Positions 22,910 through 36,730 of a stretch of 64,000 nt of DNA are shown piece by piece; position 1 is the stretch's first letter, and each line of letters opens with the position of its first letter. The stretch is taken from positions 119,293,197 through 119,357,196 of the forward strand of contig OZ024744.1 in assembly GCA_964016885.1 (NCBI GenBank), read 5' to 3'. This stretch comes from Eledone cirrhosa (Eukaryota > Mollusca > Cephalopoda > Octopoda > Eledonidae). Under the pieces are notes generated by a model. That model saw nothing but the letters and a program-made list of their open reading frames with translations, ran no database searches and was not told the origin of the DNA. A program made the translations under genes and the position numbers.

Positions 22910-22968
22910 TTTTGGCTTGGTTTCTACAGCTGGATGCCCTTCCTAACACCAACTATATTCACTGTGTG
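22910..22968. repeat. Dispersed-repeat fragment abutting array 2
   Basis: The segment reads GGCTTGGTTTCTAC, then GCTGGATGCCCTTCCTAAC, then ACCAACTATATTCACTG, and passes directly into GACCACTTTACAGTG of array 2. I recall a very abundant cephalopod interspersed repeat with this order (GGATGCCCTTCCTAAC, CCAACCACTTTACAG, GTGTACTGGGTGCTTTTT, GGCACC). If so, array 2 units correspond to the part just downstream of this fragment. This is recollection, not a search result. Confidence 0.55.
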
Positions 22969-22980
22969 GACCACTTTACA

Positions 22981-24034
22981 GTGTTTTACTGGGTACTTTT
23001 TGGCATGACACCTACATGAACACTTTACTGTGTGTACTGGGTACTTTTTTGTTGTGACACCCACATGACCACTTTACAGTGTGTACTGGGTACTTTTTGT
23101 GACACCTACATGACCACTTTACAGTGTGACTAGGTACTTGTTGTTGTGACACCTACATGACCACTTTACAGTGTGTAATGGGTACTTTTTGTCATGACAC
23201 CTACATGCCCACTTTACAGTGTGTACTGGGTACTTTTTGTTGTGACACCTACATGACAGCTTTACAGTGTGTACTGGGTACTTTTTGACATGACACCTAC
23301 ATGACCACCTTACAGTGTGTACTGGGTACTTTTTGGTGTGACACCTACATGACCACTTTACAGTGTGTACTGGGTACTTTTTGGTGTGACACCTACATGA
23401 CCACTTTACAGTGTGTACTGGGTACCTTTTGTTGTGACATCTACATGACCACTTTACAGTGTTTTACTGGGTACTTTTTGTTGTGACACCTACATGACCA
23501 CTTTACAGTGTTTTACTGGGTACTTTTTGGCATGACACCTACATGAACACTTTACTGTGTGTACTGGGTACTTTTTTGTTGTGACACCCACATGACCACT
23601 TTACAGTGTGTACTGGGTACTTTTTGTGACACCTACATGACCACTTTACAGTGTGACTAGGTACTTGTTGTTGTGACACCTACATGACCACTTTACAGTG
23701 TGTAATGGGTACTTTTTGTCATGACACCTACATGCCCACTTTACAGTGTGTACTGGGTACTTTTTGTTGTGACACCTACATGACAGCTTTACAGTGTGTA
23801 CTGGGTACTTTTTGACATGACACCTACATGACCACCTTACAGTGTGTACTGGGTACTTTTTGGTGTGACACCTACATGACCACTTTACAGTGTGTACTGG
23901 GTACTTTTTGGTGTGACACCTACATGACCACTTTACAGTGTGTACTGGGTACCTTTTGTTGTGACATCTACATGACCACTTTACAGTGTTTTACTGGGTA
24001 CTTTTTGTTGTGACACCTACATGACCACTTTACA
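22981..24034. repeat. Array 2: tandem 527-bp duplication at the array start
   Basis: Positions 22,981-23,507 and 23,508-24,034 carry the same order of variant units, including the rare GAACACTTTACTGTGTG and TTTTTTGTTG units, the 45- and 46-bp units and GTAATGGG. Frames starting at 23,301 and 23,828 are identical in translation. Confidence 0.85.
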
Positions 24035-25256
24035 GTGTTTTACTGGGTACTTTTTGTTGTGACACCTACATGACCACTTTACAGTGTGTACTGGTTACGT
24101 TTTGTCATGACACCTACATGACCACTTTACAGTGTGTACTGGGTACTTTTTGGTGTGACACCTACATGACCACTTTACAGTGTGTACTGGGTACTTTTTG
24201 TCATGACACCTACGTGACCACTTTACAGTATGTACTGGGTACTTTTTGGTGTGACACCTACATGACCACTTTACAGTGTGTACTGGGTACTTTTTGTTGT
24301 GACACCTACATGACCACTTTACAGTGTGTACTGGGTACTTTTTGGTCTGACACCTACATGACCACTTTACAGTGTGTACTGAGTAATTTTTTTCATGACA
24401 CGTACATGACCACTTTACAGTGTGTACGGGGTAACTTTTGTTGTGACACCTACATAACGACTTTACAGTGAGACTAGGTACTTGTTGTTGTGACACCTAC
24501 ATGCCCACTTTACAGTGTGTAATGGGTACTTTTTGTCATGACACCTACATGCCCACTTTACAGTGTGTACTGGGTACTTTTTGTTGTGACACCTACATGA
24601 CAGCTTTACAGTGTGTACTGGGTACTTTTTGACATGACACCTACATGACCACCTTACAGTGTGTACTGGGTACTTTTTGGTGTGACACCTACATGACCAC
24701 TTTACAGTGTGTACTGGGTACTTTTTGGTGTGACACCTACATGACCACTTTACAGTGTGTACTGGGTACCTTTTGTTGTGACATCTACATGACCACTTTA
24801 CAGTGTTTTACTGGGTAATTTTTGTTGTGACACCTACATGACCACTTTACAGTGTTTTACTGGGTACTTTTTGTTGTGACACCTACATGACCACTTTACA
24901 GTGTGTACTGGTTACGTTTTGTCATGACACCTACATGACCACTTTACAGTGTGTACTGGGTACTTTTTGTCATGACACCTACGTGACCACTTTACAGTAT
25001 GTACTGGGTACTTTTTGGTGTGACACCTACATGACCACTTTACAGTGTGTACTGGGTACTTTTTGTTGTGACACCTACATGACCACTTTACAGTGTGTAC
25101 TGGGTACTTTTTGGTCTGACACCTACATGACCACTTTACAGTGTGTACTGAGTAATTTTTTTCATGACACGTACATGACCACTTTACAGTGTGTACGGGG
25201 TAACTTTTGTTGTGACACCTACATAACGACTTTACAGTGAGACTAGGTACTTGTTG
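23660..25256. repeat. Array 2: 817/769-bp repeat pair
   Basis: Offset 817 links the GTAATGGG unit at about 23,704 with that at 24,521, and positions near 24,070 with 24,887. The offset drops to 769 by 24,471/25,240 because the second copy has lost one 48-bp unit. Both copies share a TTTTTTTCATGACACG unit, a GTGTACGGGG unit and a TACATAACGAC unit. This pair overlaps the 527-bp duplication, so repeat levels are nested. Confidence 0.8.
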
Positions 25257-26239
25257 TTGTGACACCTACATGCCCACTTTACAGTGTGTACTGGGTACTT
25301 TTTGTCATGACACCTACATGACCACTTTACAGTGTGTATTGGGAACTTTTTGGTGTGACACCTACATGACCACTTTACAGTGTGTACTGGGTACTTTTTG
25401 TCGTGACACCTACATGACCACTTTATAGTGTGTACGGGGTACTTTTTGTCATGACACCTACATGACCACTTTACAGTGTAAACTAGGTACTTGTTGTTGT
25501 GACACATACATCACCACTTTACGGTGTGTACTGGGTACTTTTTGTCATGACACCTACGTGACCACTTTACAATGTGTACTGGGTATTTTTTGTGACACCT
25601 ACATGACCACTTTACAGTGTGACTAGGTACTTGTTGTTGTGACACCTACATGCCCACTTTACAGTGTGTACTGGGTACTTTTTGTCATGACACCTACATG
25701 CCCACTTTACAGTGTGTACTGGGTACTTTTTGTTGTGACACCTACATGACAGCTTTACAGTGTGTACTGGGTACTTTTTGTCATGACACCTACATGAACA
25801 CTTTACAGTGTGTACTAGGTACTTGATGTTGTGACACCTACATGACCACTTTACAGTGTGTACTGGGTACTTTTTGGTGTGACACCTACATGACTAATTT
25901 ACAGTGTGTACTTGGCACTTTGTGTCATGACACCTACATGACCACTTTATAGTCTGTACTGGGTACTTTTTGTCAAGACAACTACATGACCACTTTACAG
26001 TGTGTACTGGGTACATTTTGTTGTGACACCTACATGACCACTTTACAGTGTGGACTGGGTACTTTTTGTCATGACACCTACATGACCACTTTACAGTGTG
26101 TACTAGGTACTCGATGTTGTGACACCTACATGACCACTTTACAGTGGACTGGGTACTTTTTGTTGTGACACCTACATGCCCAATTTACGGTGTGTACTGG
26201 GTACTTTTTGTTGTGACTCCTACATGACCACTTTACAGT
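25257..26239. repeat. Array 2: mixed segment without a clear local period
   Basis: Units of 44-48 bp with rare variants: GTGTATTGGGAAC, CTTTATAGTG, GTGTAAACTAGG and ACGGTG. Its left part recurs at about 30,700-31,300 and 34,195-34,790 (offset about 5,462, then 3,496), so it is a donor or relative of the 3.5-kb repeat. No gene seen. Confidence 0.75.
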
Positions 26240-29200
26240 GTGTACTGGATACTTTTTTGTCAAGACAACTACATGACCACTTTACAGTGTGTACTGGGTA
26301 CTTTTTGTTGTGACACCTACATGACCACTTTACAGTGTGTACTAGGTACTTGTTGTTGTGACACCTACTTGACGACTTTACAGTGTGTACTGGGTACATT
26401 TTGTTGTGACACCTACTTGACCACTTTACAGTGTGTACTAGGTACTTGTTGTTGTGACACCTACATGACCACTTTACAGTGTGTACTGGGTACTTTTTGT
26501 TGTGACACCTACATGACCACTTTACAGTGTGTACTGAGTACCTGTTGCTGTGACACCTACATGACTACTTTACAGTGTGTACTGGGTACTTTTTGTCATG
26601 ACACCTACATGACCACTTTACAGTGTGTACTGGGTAGTTTTTGTTGTGACACCTACTTGACCACTTTACTGTGTGTACTGGGTACGTTTTGTCGTGACAC
26701 CTACATGACCAACTTACAGTGTGTAATGAGTACTTTTCGTTTTGACACCTACATGCCCACTTAACAGTGTGTACTGAGTACTTTTTGTTGTGACACCTAC
26801 ATGAGCACTTTACAGTGTGTACTGGGTAATTTTTGTTGTGACACCTACATGACCACTTTACAGTGTGTACTAGGTACTTGTTGTTGTGACACCTACATGA
26901 CCACTTTACAGTGTGTACTGGGTACTTTTTGGTGTGACACCTACGTGACCACTTTACAGCGTGTACTGGGTACTTTTTGGTGTGACACCTACATGACCAC
27001 TTTACAGTGTATACTGAGTACTTTTTTTCATGACACCTACATGACCACTTTACAATGTGTACTGGGTACTTTTTGTGACACCTACATGACCACTTTACAG
27101 TGTGACAAGGTACTTGTTGTTGTGACACCTACATGACCACTTTACAGTGTATACTGAGTACTTTTTTTCATGACACCTACATGACCACTTTACAATGTGT
27201 ACTGGGTACTTTTTGTGACACCTACATGACCACTTTACAGTGTGTACTGGGTACTTTTTGGTGTGACACCTACATGACTACTTTACAGTGTGTACTTGGC
27301 ACTTTGTGTCAAGACAACTACATGACCACTTTACAGTCTATACTGGGTACTTTTTGTTGTGACACCTACATGACCACTTTACAGTGTGGACTGGGTACTT
27401 TTTGTTGTGACACCTACATGCCCAATTTACGGTGTGTACTGGGTACTTTTTGTTGTGACTCCTACATGACCACTTTACAGTGTGTACTGGATACTTTTTT
27501 GTCAAGACAACTACATGACCACTTTACAGTGTGTACTGGGTACTTATTGTTGTGACACCTACATGACCACTTTACAGTGTGTACTAGGCACTTGTTGTTG
27601 TGACACCTACATGACCACTTTACAGTGTGTACTGTGTACTTTTTGTTGTGACACCTACATGACCACTTTACAGTGTGTACTGAGTACCTGTTGCTGTGAC
27701 ACCTACATGACCACCTTACAGTGTGTACTGGGTACTTTTTGGTGTGACACCTACATGACCACTTTACAGTGTGTACTGGGTACTTTTTGGTGTGACACCT
27801 ACATGACCACTTTACAGTGTGTACTGGGTACCTTTTGTTGTGACATCTACATGACCACTTTACAGTGTTTTACTGGGTACTTTTTGTTGTGACACCTACA
27901 TGACCACTTTACAGTGTTTTACTGGGTACTTTTTGTTGTGACACCTACATGCCCAATTTACGGTGTGTACTGGGTACTTTTTGTTGTGACTCCTACATGA
28001 CCACTTTACAGTGTGTACTGGATACTTTTTTGTCAAGACAATTACATGACCACTTTACAGTGTGTACTGGGTACTTTTTGTTGTGACACCTACATGACCA
28101 CTTTACAGTGTGTACTAGGTACTTGTTGTTGTGACACCTACTTGACGACTTTACAGTGTGTACTGGTTACGTTTTGTCATGACACCTACATGACCACTTT
28201 ACAGTGTGTACTGGGTACTTTTTGGTGTGACACCTACATGACCACTTTACAGTGTGTACTGGGTACTTTTTGTCATGACACCTACGTGACCACTTTACAG
28301 TGTGTACTGGGTACTTTTTGGTCTGACACCTACATGACCACTTTACAGTGTGTACTGAGTGATTTTTTTCATGACACCTACATGACCACTTTACAGTGTG
28401 TACGGGGTAACTTTTGTTGTGACACCTACATAACGACTTTACAGTGAGACTAGGTACTTGTTGTTGTGACACCTACATGCCCACTTTACAGTGTGTACTG
28501 GATACTTTTTTGTCAAGACAACTACATGACCACTTTACAGTGTGTACTGGGTACTTTTTGTTGTGACACCTACATGACCACTTTACAGTGTGTACTAGGT
28601 ACTTGTTGTTGTGACACCTACTTGACGACTTTACAGTGTGTACTGGGTACATTTTGTTGTGACACCTACTTGACCACTTTACAGTGTGTACTAGGTACTT
28701 GTTGTTGTGACACCTACATGACCACTTTACAGTGTGTACTGGGTACTTTTTGTTGTGACACCTACATGACCACTTTACAGTGTGTACTGAGTACCTGTTG
28801 CTGTGACACCTACATGACTACTTTACAGTGTGTACTGGGTACTTTTTGTCATGACACCTACATGACCACTTTACAGTGTGTACTGGGTAGTTTTTGTTGT
28901 GACACCTACTTGACCACTTTACTGTGTGTACTGGGTACGTTTTGTCGTGACACCTACATGACCAACTTACAGTGTGTAATGAGTACTTTTCGTTTTGACA
29001 CCTACATGCCCACTTAACAGTGTGTACTGAGTACTTTTTGTTGTGACACCTACATGAGCACTTTACAGTGTGTACTGGGTAATTTTTGTTGTGACACCTA
29101 CATGACCACTTTACAGTGTGTACTAGGTACTTGTTGTTGTGACACCTACATGACCACTTTACAGTGTGTACTGGGTACTTTTTGGTGTGACACCTACGTG

Positions 29201-30740
29201 ACCACTTTACAGCGTGTACTGGGTACTTTTTGGTGTGACACCTACATGACCACTTTACAGTGTATACTGAGTACTTTTTTTCATGACACCTACATGACCA
29301 CTTTACAATGTGTACTGGGTACTTTTTGTGACACCTACATGACCACTTTACAGTGTGTACTGGGTACTTTTTGGTGTGACACCTACATGACTACTTTACA
29401 GTGTGTACTTGGCACTTTGTGTCATGACACCTACATGACCACTTTACAGTGTGTACTGGGTACTTTTTGTCAAGACAACTACATGACCACTTTACAGTCT
29501 ATACTGGGTACTTTTTGTTGTGACACCTACATGACCACTTTACAGTGTGGACTGGGTACTTTTTGTCATGACACCTACATGACCACTTTACAGTGTGTAC
29601 TAGGTACTCGATGCTGTGACACCTACATGACCACTTTACAGTGGACTGGGTACTTTTTGTTGTGACACCTACATGCCCAATTTACGGTGTGTACTGGGTA
29701 CTTTTTGTTGTGACTCCTACATGACCACTTTACAGTGTGTACTGGATACTTTTTTGTCAAGACAACTACATGACCACTTTACAGTGTGTACTGGGTACTT
29801 ATTGTTGTGACACCTACATGACCACTTTACAGTGTGTACTAGGCACTTGTTGTTGTGACACCTACATGACCACTTTACAGTGTGTACTGTGTACTTTTTG
29901 TTGTGACACCTACATGACCACTTTACAGTGTGTACTGAGTACCTGTTGCTGTGACACCTACATGACCACCTTACAGTGTGTACTGGGTACTTTTTGGTGT
30001 GACACCTACATGACCACTTTACAGTGTGTACTGGGTACTTTTTGGTGTGACACCTACATGACCACTTTACAGTGTGTACTGGGTACCTTTTGTTGTGACA
30101 TCTACATGACCACTTTACAGTGTTTTACTGGGTACTTTTTGTTGTGACACCTACATGACCACTTTACAGTGTTTTACTGGGTACTTTTTGTTGTGACACC
30201 TACATGCCCAATTTACGGTGTGTACTGGGTACTTTTTGTTGTGACTCCTACATGACCACTTTACAGTGTGTACTGGATACTTTTTTGTCAAGACAATTAC
30301 ATGACCACTTTACAGTGTGTACTGGGTACTTTTTGTTGTGACACCTACATGACCACTTTACAGTGTGTACTAGGTACTTGTTGTTGTGACACCTACTTGA
30401 CGACTTTACAGTGTGTACTGGTTACGTTTTGTCATGACACCTACATGACCACTTTACAGTGTGTACTGGGTACTTTTTGGTGTGACACCTACATGACCAC
30501 TTTACAGTGTGTACTGGGTACTTTTTGTCATGACACCTACGTGACCACTTTACAGTGTGTACTGGGTACTTTTTGGTCTGACACCTACATGACCACTTTA
30601 CAGTGTGTACTGAGTGATTTTTTTCATGACACCTACATGACCACTTTACAGTGTGTACGGGGTAACTTTTGTTGTGACACCTACATAACGACTTTACAGT
30701 GAGACTAGGTACTTGTTGTTGTGAAACCTACATGCCCACT
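26240..30740. repeat. Array 2: about 2,254-bp higher-order pair
   Basis: Landmarks 26,240, 26,801, 27,482 and 28,013 recur at about 28,493, 29,054, 29,737 and 30,268, an offset of 2,253-2,255. Shared rare units include ACTTAACAG preceded by CGTTTTGACACC (about 26,729 and 28,986), and CTTTACAGCGTG. Internal differences, such as an extra CAGTGTGACAAGG stretch near 27,100, show separate gains and losses. Confidence 0.8.
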
Positions 30741-33700
30741 TTACAGTGTGTGCTGGGTACTTTTTGTCATGACACCTACATGACCACTTTACAGTGTGTA
30801 TTGGGAACTTTTTGGTGTGACACCTACATGACCACTTTAAAGTGTGTACTGGGTACTTTTTGTCGTGACACCTACATGACCACTTTATAGTGTGTACGGG
30901 GTACTTTTTGTCATGACACCTACATGACCACTTTACAGTGTAAACTAGGTACTTGTTGTTGTGACACATACATGACCACTTTACGGTGTGTACTGGGTAC
31001 TTTTTGTCATGACACCTACGTGACCACTTTACAATGTGTACTGGGTACTTTTTGTGACACCTACATGACCACTTTACAGTGTGACTAGGTACTTGTTGTT
31101 GTGACACCTACATGCCCACTTTACAGTGTGTACTGGGTACTTTTTGTCATGACACCTACATGCCCACTTTACAGTGTGTACTGGGTACTTTTTGTTGTGA
31201 CACCTACATGACAGCTTTACAGTGTGTACTGGGTACTTTTTGTCATGACACCTACATGAACACTTTACAGTGTGTACTAGGTACTTGATATTGTGACACC
31301 TACATGACCACTTTACAGTGTGTACTGGGTACTTTTTCGTGTGACACCTACATGACTACTTTACAGTGTGTACTTGGCACTTTGTGTCATGACACCTACA
31401 TGACCACTTTACAGTCTGTACTGTGTGCTTTTTGTCAAGACAACTACATGACCACTTTACAGTGTGTACTCGGTACATTTTGTTGTGACACCTACATGAC
31501 CACTTTACAGTGTGGACTGGGTACTTTTTGTCATGACACCTACATGACCACTTTACAGTGTGTACTAGGTACTCGATGTTGTGACACCTACATGACCACT
31601 TTACAGTGGACTGGGTACTTTTTGTTGTGACACCTACATGCCCAATTTACGGTGTGTACTGAGTACTTTTTGTTGTGACTCCTATATGACCACTTTACAG
31701 TGTTTACTGGGTACATTTTGTTGTGACTCCTACATGACCACTTTACAGTGTGTACTGGATACTTTTTTGTCAAGACATCTACATGACCACTTTACAGTGT
31801 GTACTAGGTACTTGTTGTTGTGACACCTACTTGACCACTTTACAGTGTGTACTGGGTACATTTTGTTGTGACACCAACTTGACCACTTTACAGTGTGTAC
31901 TAGGTACTTGTTGTTGTGACACCTACATGACCACTTTACAGTGTGTACTGGGTACTTTTTGTTGTGACACGTACATGACCACTTTACAGTGTGTACTGAG
32001 TACCTGTTGCTGTGACACCTACATGACTACTTTACAGTGTGTACTGGGTACTTTTTGTCATGACACCTACATGACCACTTTACAGTGTGTACTGGGTAGT
32101 TTTTGTTGTGACACCTACTTGACCACTTTACTGTGTGTACTGGGTACGTTTTGTCGTGACACCTACATGACCAACTTACAGTGTGTAATGAGTACTTTTC
32201 GTTTTGACACCTACATGCCCACTTAACAGTGTGTACTGAGTACTTTTTGTTGTGACACCTACATGAGCACTTTACAGTGTGTACTGGGTAATTTTTGTTG
32301 TGACACCTACATGACCACTTTACAGTGTGTACTAGGTACTTGTTGTTGTGACACCTACATGACCACTTTACAGTGTGTACTGGGTACTTTTTGGTGTGAC
32401 ACCTACGTGACCACTTTACAGCGTGTACTGGGTACTTTTTGGTGTGACACCTACATGACCACTTTACAGTGTATACTGAGTACTTTTTTTCATGACACCT
32501 ACATGACCACTTTACAATGTGTACTGGGTACTTTTTGTGACACCTACATGACCACTTTACAGTGTGACAAGGTACTTGTTGTTGTGACACCTACATGCCC
32601 ACTTTACAGTGTGTACTGGGTACTTTTTGCCATGACACCTACATGCCCACTTTACAGTGTGTACTGGGTACTTTTTGTTGTGACACCTACATGACAGCTT
32701 TACAGTGTGTACTGGGTACTTTTTGTCATGACACCTACATGAACACTTTACAGTGTGTACTAGGTACTTGATGTTGTGACACCTACATGACCACTTTACA
32801 GTGTGTACTGGGTACTTTTTGGTGTGACACCTACATGACTACTTTACAGTGTGTACTTGGCACTTTGTGTCATGACACCTACATGACCACTTTACAGTGT
32901 GTACTGGGTACTTTTTGTCAAGACAACTACATGACCACTTTACAGTCTATACTGGGTACTTTTTGTTGTGACACCTACATGACCACTTTACAGTGTGGAC
33001 TGGGTACTTTTTGTCATGACACCTACATGACCACTTTACAGTGTGTACTAGGTACTCGATGTTGTGACACCTACATGACCACTTTACAGTGGACTGGGTA
33101 CTTTTTGTTGTGACACCTACATGCCCAATTTACGGTGTGTACTGGGTACTTTTTGTTGTGACTCCTACATGACCACTTTACAGTGTGTACTGGATACTTT
33201 TTTGTCAAGACAACTACATGACCACTTTACAGTGTGTACTGGGTACTTATTGTTGTGACACCTACATGACCACTTTACAGTGTGTACTAGGTACTTGTTG
33301 TTGTGACACCTACATGACCACTTTACAGTGTGTACTGTGTACTTTTTGTTGTGACACCTACATGACCACTTTACAGTGTGTACTGAGTACCTGTTGCTGT
33401 GACACCTACATGACCACCTTACAGTGTGTACTGGGTACTTTTTGGTGTGACACCTACATGACCACTTTACAGTGTGTACTGGGTACTTTTTGGTGTGACA
33501 CCTACATGACCACTTTACAGTGTGTACTGGGTACCTTTTGTTGTGACATCTACAAGACCACTTTACAGTGTTTTACTGGGTACTTTTTGTTGTGACACCT
33601 ACATGACCACTTTACAGTGTTTTACTGGGTACTTTTTGTTGTGACACCTACATGCCCAATTTACGGTGTGTACTGGGTACTTTTTGTTGTGACTCCTACA

Positions 33701-36700
33701 TGACCACTTTACAGTGTGTACTGGATACTTTTTTGTCAAGACAATTACATGACCACTTTACAGTGTGTACTGGGTACTTTTTGTTGTGACACCTACATGA
33801 CCACTTTACAGTGTGTACTAGGTACTTGTTGTTGTGACACCTACTTGACGACTTTACAGTGTGTACTGGTTACGTTTTGTCATGACACCTACATGACCAC
33901 TTTACAGTGTGTACTGGGTACTTTTTGGTGTGACACCTACATGACCACTTTACAGTGTGTACTGGGTACTTTTTGTCATGACACCTACGTGACCACTTTA
34001 CAGTATGTACTGGGTACTTTTTGGTGTGACACCTACATGACCACTTTACAGTGTGTACTGGGTACTTTTTGTTGTGACACCTACATGACCACTTTACAGT
34101 GTGTACTGGGTACTTTTTGGTCTGACACCTACATGACCACTTTACAGTGTGTACTGAGTGATTTTTTTCATGACACCTACATGACCACTTTACAGTGAGA
34201 CTAGGTACTTGTTGTTGTGACACCTACATGCCCACTTTACAGTGTGTGCTGGGTACTTTTTGTCATGACACCTACATGACCACTTTACAGTGTGTATTGG
34301 GAACTTTTTGGTGTGACACCTACATGACCACTTTAAAGTGTGTACTGGGTACTTTTTGTCGTGACACCTACATGACCACTTTATAGTGTGTACGGGGTAC
34401 TTTTTGTCATGACACCTACATGACCACTTTACAGTGTAAACTAGGTACTTGTTGTTGTGACACATACATGACCACTTTACGGTGTGTACTGGGTACTTTT
34501 TGTCATAACACCTACGTGACCACTTTACAATGTGTACTGGGTACTTTTTGTGACACCTACATGACCACTTTACAGTGTGACTAGGTACTTGTTGTTGTGA
34601 CACCTACATGCCCACTTTACAGTGTGTACTGGGTACTTTTTGTCATGACACCTACATGCCCACTTTACAGTGTGTACTGGGTACTTTTTGTTGTGACACC
34701 TACATGACAGCTTTACAGTGTGTACTGGGTACTTTTTGTCATGACACCTACATGAACACTTTACAGTGTGTACTAGGTACTTGATATTGTGACACCTACA
34801 TGACCACTTTACAGTGTGTACTGGGTACTTTTTCGTGTGACACCTACATGACTACTTTACAGTGTGTACTTGGCACTTTGTGTCATGACACCTACATGAC
34901 CACTTTACAGTCTGTACTGGGTACTTTTTGTCAAGACAACTACATGACCACTTTACAGTGTGTACTGGGTACATTTTGTTGTGACACCTACATGACCACT
35001 TTACAGTGTGGACTGGGTACTTTTTGTCATGACACCTACATGACCACTTTACAGTGTGTACTAGGTACTCGATGTTGTGACACCTACATTACCACTTTAC
35101 AGTGGACCGGGTACTTTTTGTTGTGACACCTACATGCCCAATTTACGGTGTGTACTGGGTACTTTTTGTTGTGACTCCTATATGACCACTTTACAGTGTT
35201 TACTGGGTACATTTTGTTGTGACTCCTACATGACCACTTTACAGTGTGTACTGGATACTTTTTTGTCAAGACATCTACATGACCACTTTACAGTGTGTAC
35301 TAGGTACTTGTTGTTGTGACACCTACTTGACCACTTTACAGTGTGTACTGGGTACATTTTGTTGTGACACCAACTTGACCACTTTACAGTGTGTACTAGG
35401 TACTTGTTGTTGTGACACCTGCATGACCACTTTACAGTGTGTACTGGGTACTTTTTGTTGTGACACGTACATGACCACTTTACAGTGTGTACTGAGTACC
35501 TGTTGCTGTGACACCTACATGACTACTTTACAGTGTGTACTGGGTACTTTTTGTCATGACACCTACATGACCACTTTACAGTGTGTACTGGGTAGTTTTT
35601 GTTGTGACACCTACTTGACCACTTTACTGTGTGTACTGGGTACGTTTTGTCGTGACACCTACATGACCACTTTACAATGTGTACTGGGTACTTTTTGTGA
35701 CACCTACATGACCACTTTACAGTGTGTACTGAGTACTTTTTGTTGTGACACCTACATGAGCACTTTACAGTGTGTACTGGGTAATTTTTGTTGTGACACC
35801 TACATGACCACTTTACAGTGTGTACTAGGTACTTGTTGTTGTGACACCTACATGACCACTTTACAGTGTGTACTGGGTACTTTTTGGTGTGACACCTACG
35901 TGACCACTTTACAGCGTGTACTGGGTACTTTTTGGTGTGACACCTACATGACCACTTTACAGTGTATACTGAGTACTTTTTTTCATGACACCTACATGAC
36001 CACTTTACAATGTGTACTGGGTACTTTTTGTGACACCTACATGACCACTTTACAGTGTGACAAGGTACTTGTTGTTGTGACACCTACATGCCCACTTTAC
36101 AGTGTGTACTGGGTACTTTTTGCCATGACACCTACATGCCCACTTTACAGTGTGTACTGGGTACTTTTTGTTGTGACACCTACATGACAGCTTTACAGTG
36201 TGTACTGGGTACTTTTTGTCATGACACCTACATGAACACTTTACAGTGTGTACTAGGTACTTGATGTTGTGACACCTACATGACCACTTTACAGTGTGTA
36301 CTGGGTACTTTTTGGTGTGACACCTACATGACTACTTTACAGTGTGTACTTGGCACTTTGTGTCATGACACCTACATGACCACTTTACAGTGTGTACTGG
36401 GTACTTTTTGTCAAGACAACTACATGACCACTTTACAGTCTATACTGGGTACTTTTTGTTGTGACACCTACATGACCACTTTACAGTGTGGACTGGGTAC
36501 TTTTTGTCATGACACCTACATGACCACTTTACAGTGTGTACTAGGTACTCGATGTTGTGACACCTACATGACCACTTTACAGTGGACTGGGTACTTTTTG
36601 TTGTGACACCTACATGCCCAATTTACGGTGTGTACTGGGTACTTTTTGTTGTGACTCCTACATGACCACTTTACAGTGTGTACTGGATACTTTTTTGTCA

Positions 36701-36730
36701 AGACAACTACATGACCACTTTACAGTGTGT
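29340..36730. repeat. Array 2: 3,448-3,496-bp higher-order repeat
   Basis: Landmarks at 29,737 and 30,268 recur at 33,185 and 33,716 (offset 3,448). From about 34,000 the offset is 3,496, because the right copy has a net gain of one 48-bp unit (31,304 to 34,800; 31,750 to 35,246). It is 3,493 from about 35,700 (32,263 to 35,756; 32,787 to 36,280). There are two full copies and the beginning of a third, which merges with the next period near 36,730. Confidence 0.8.

Noticed and set aside
21464..22968. tRNA, rRNA or other structured RNA in the spacer
   Set aside because: No cloverleaf, conserved box A/B pair or rRNA-like segment was recognised on either strand.
22795..23019. 74-codon forward open frame across the array 2 junction
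   Set aside because: It runs through the dispersed repeat into satellite units, so its translation is repeat-derived.
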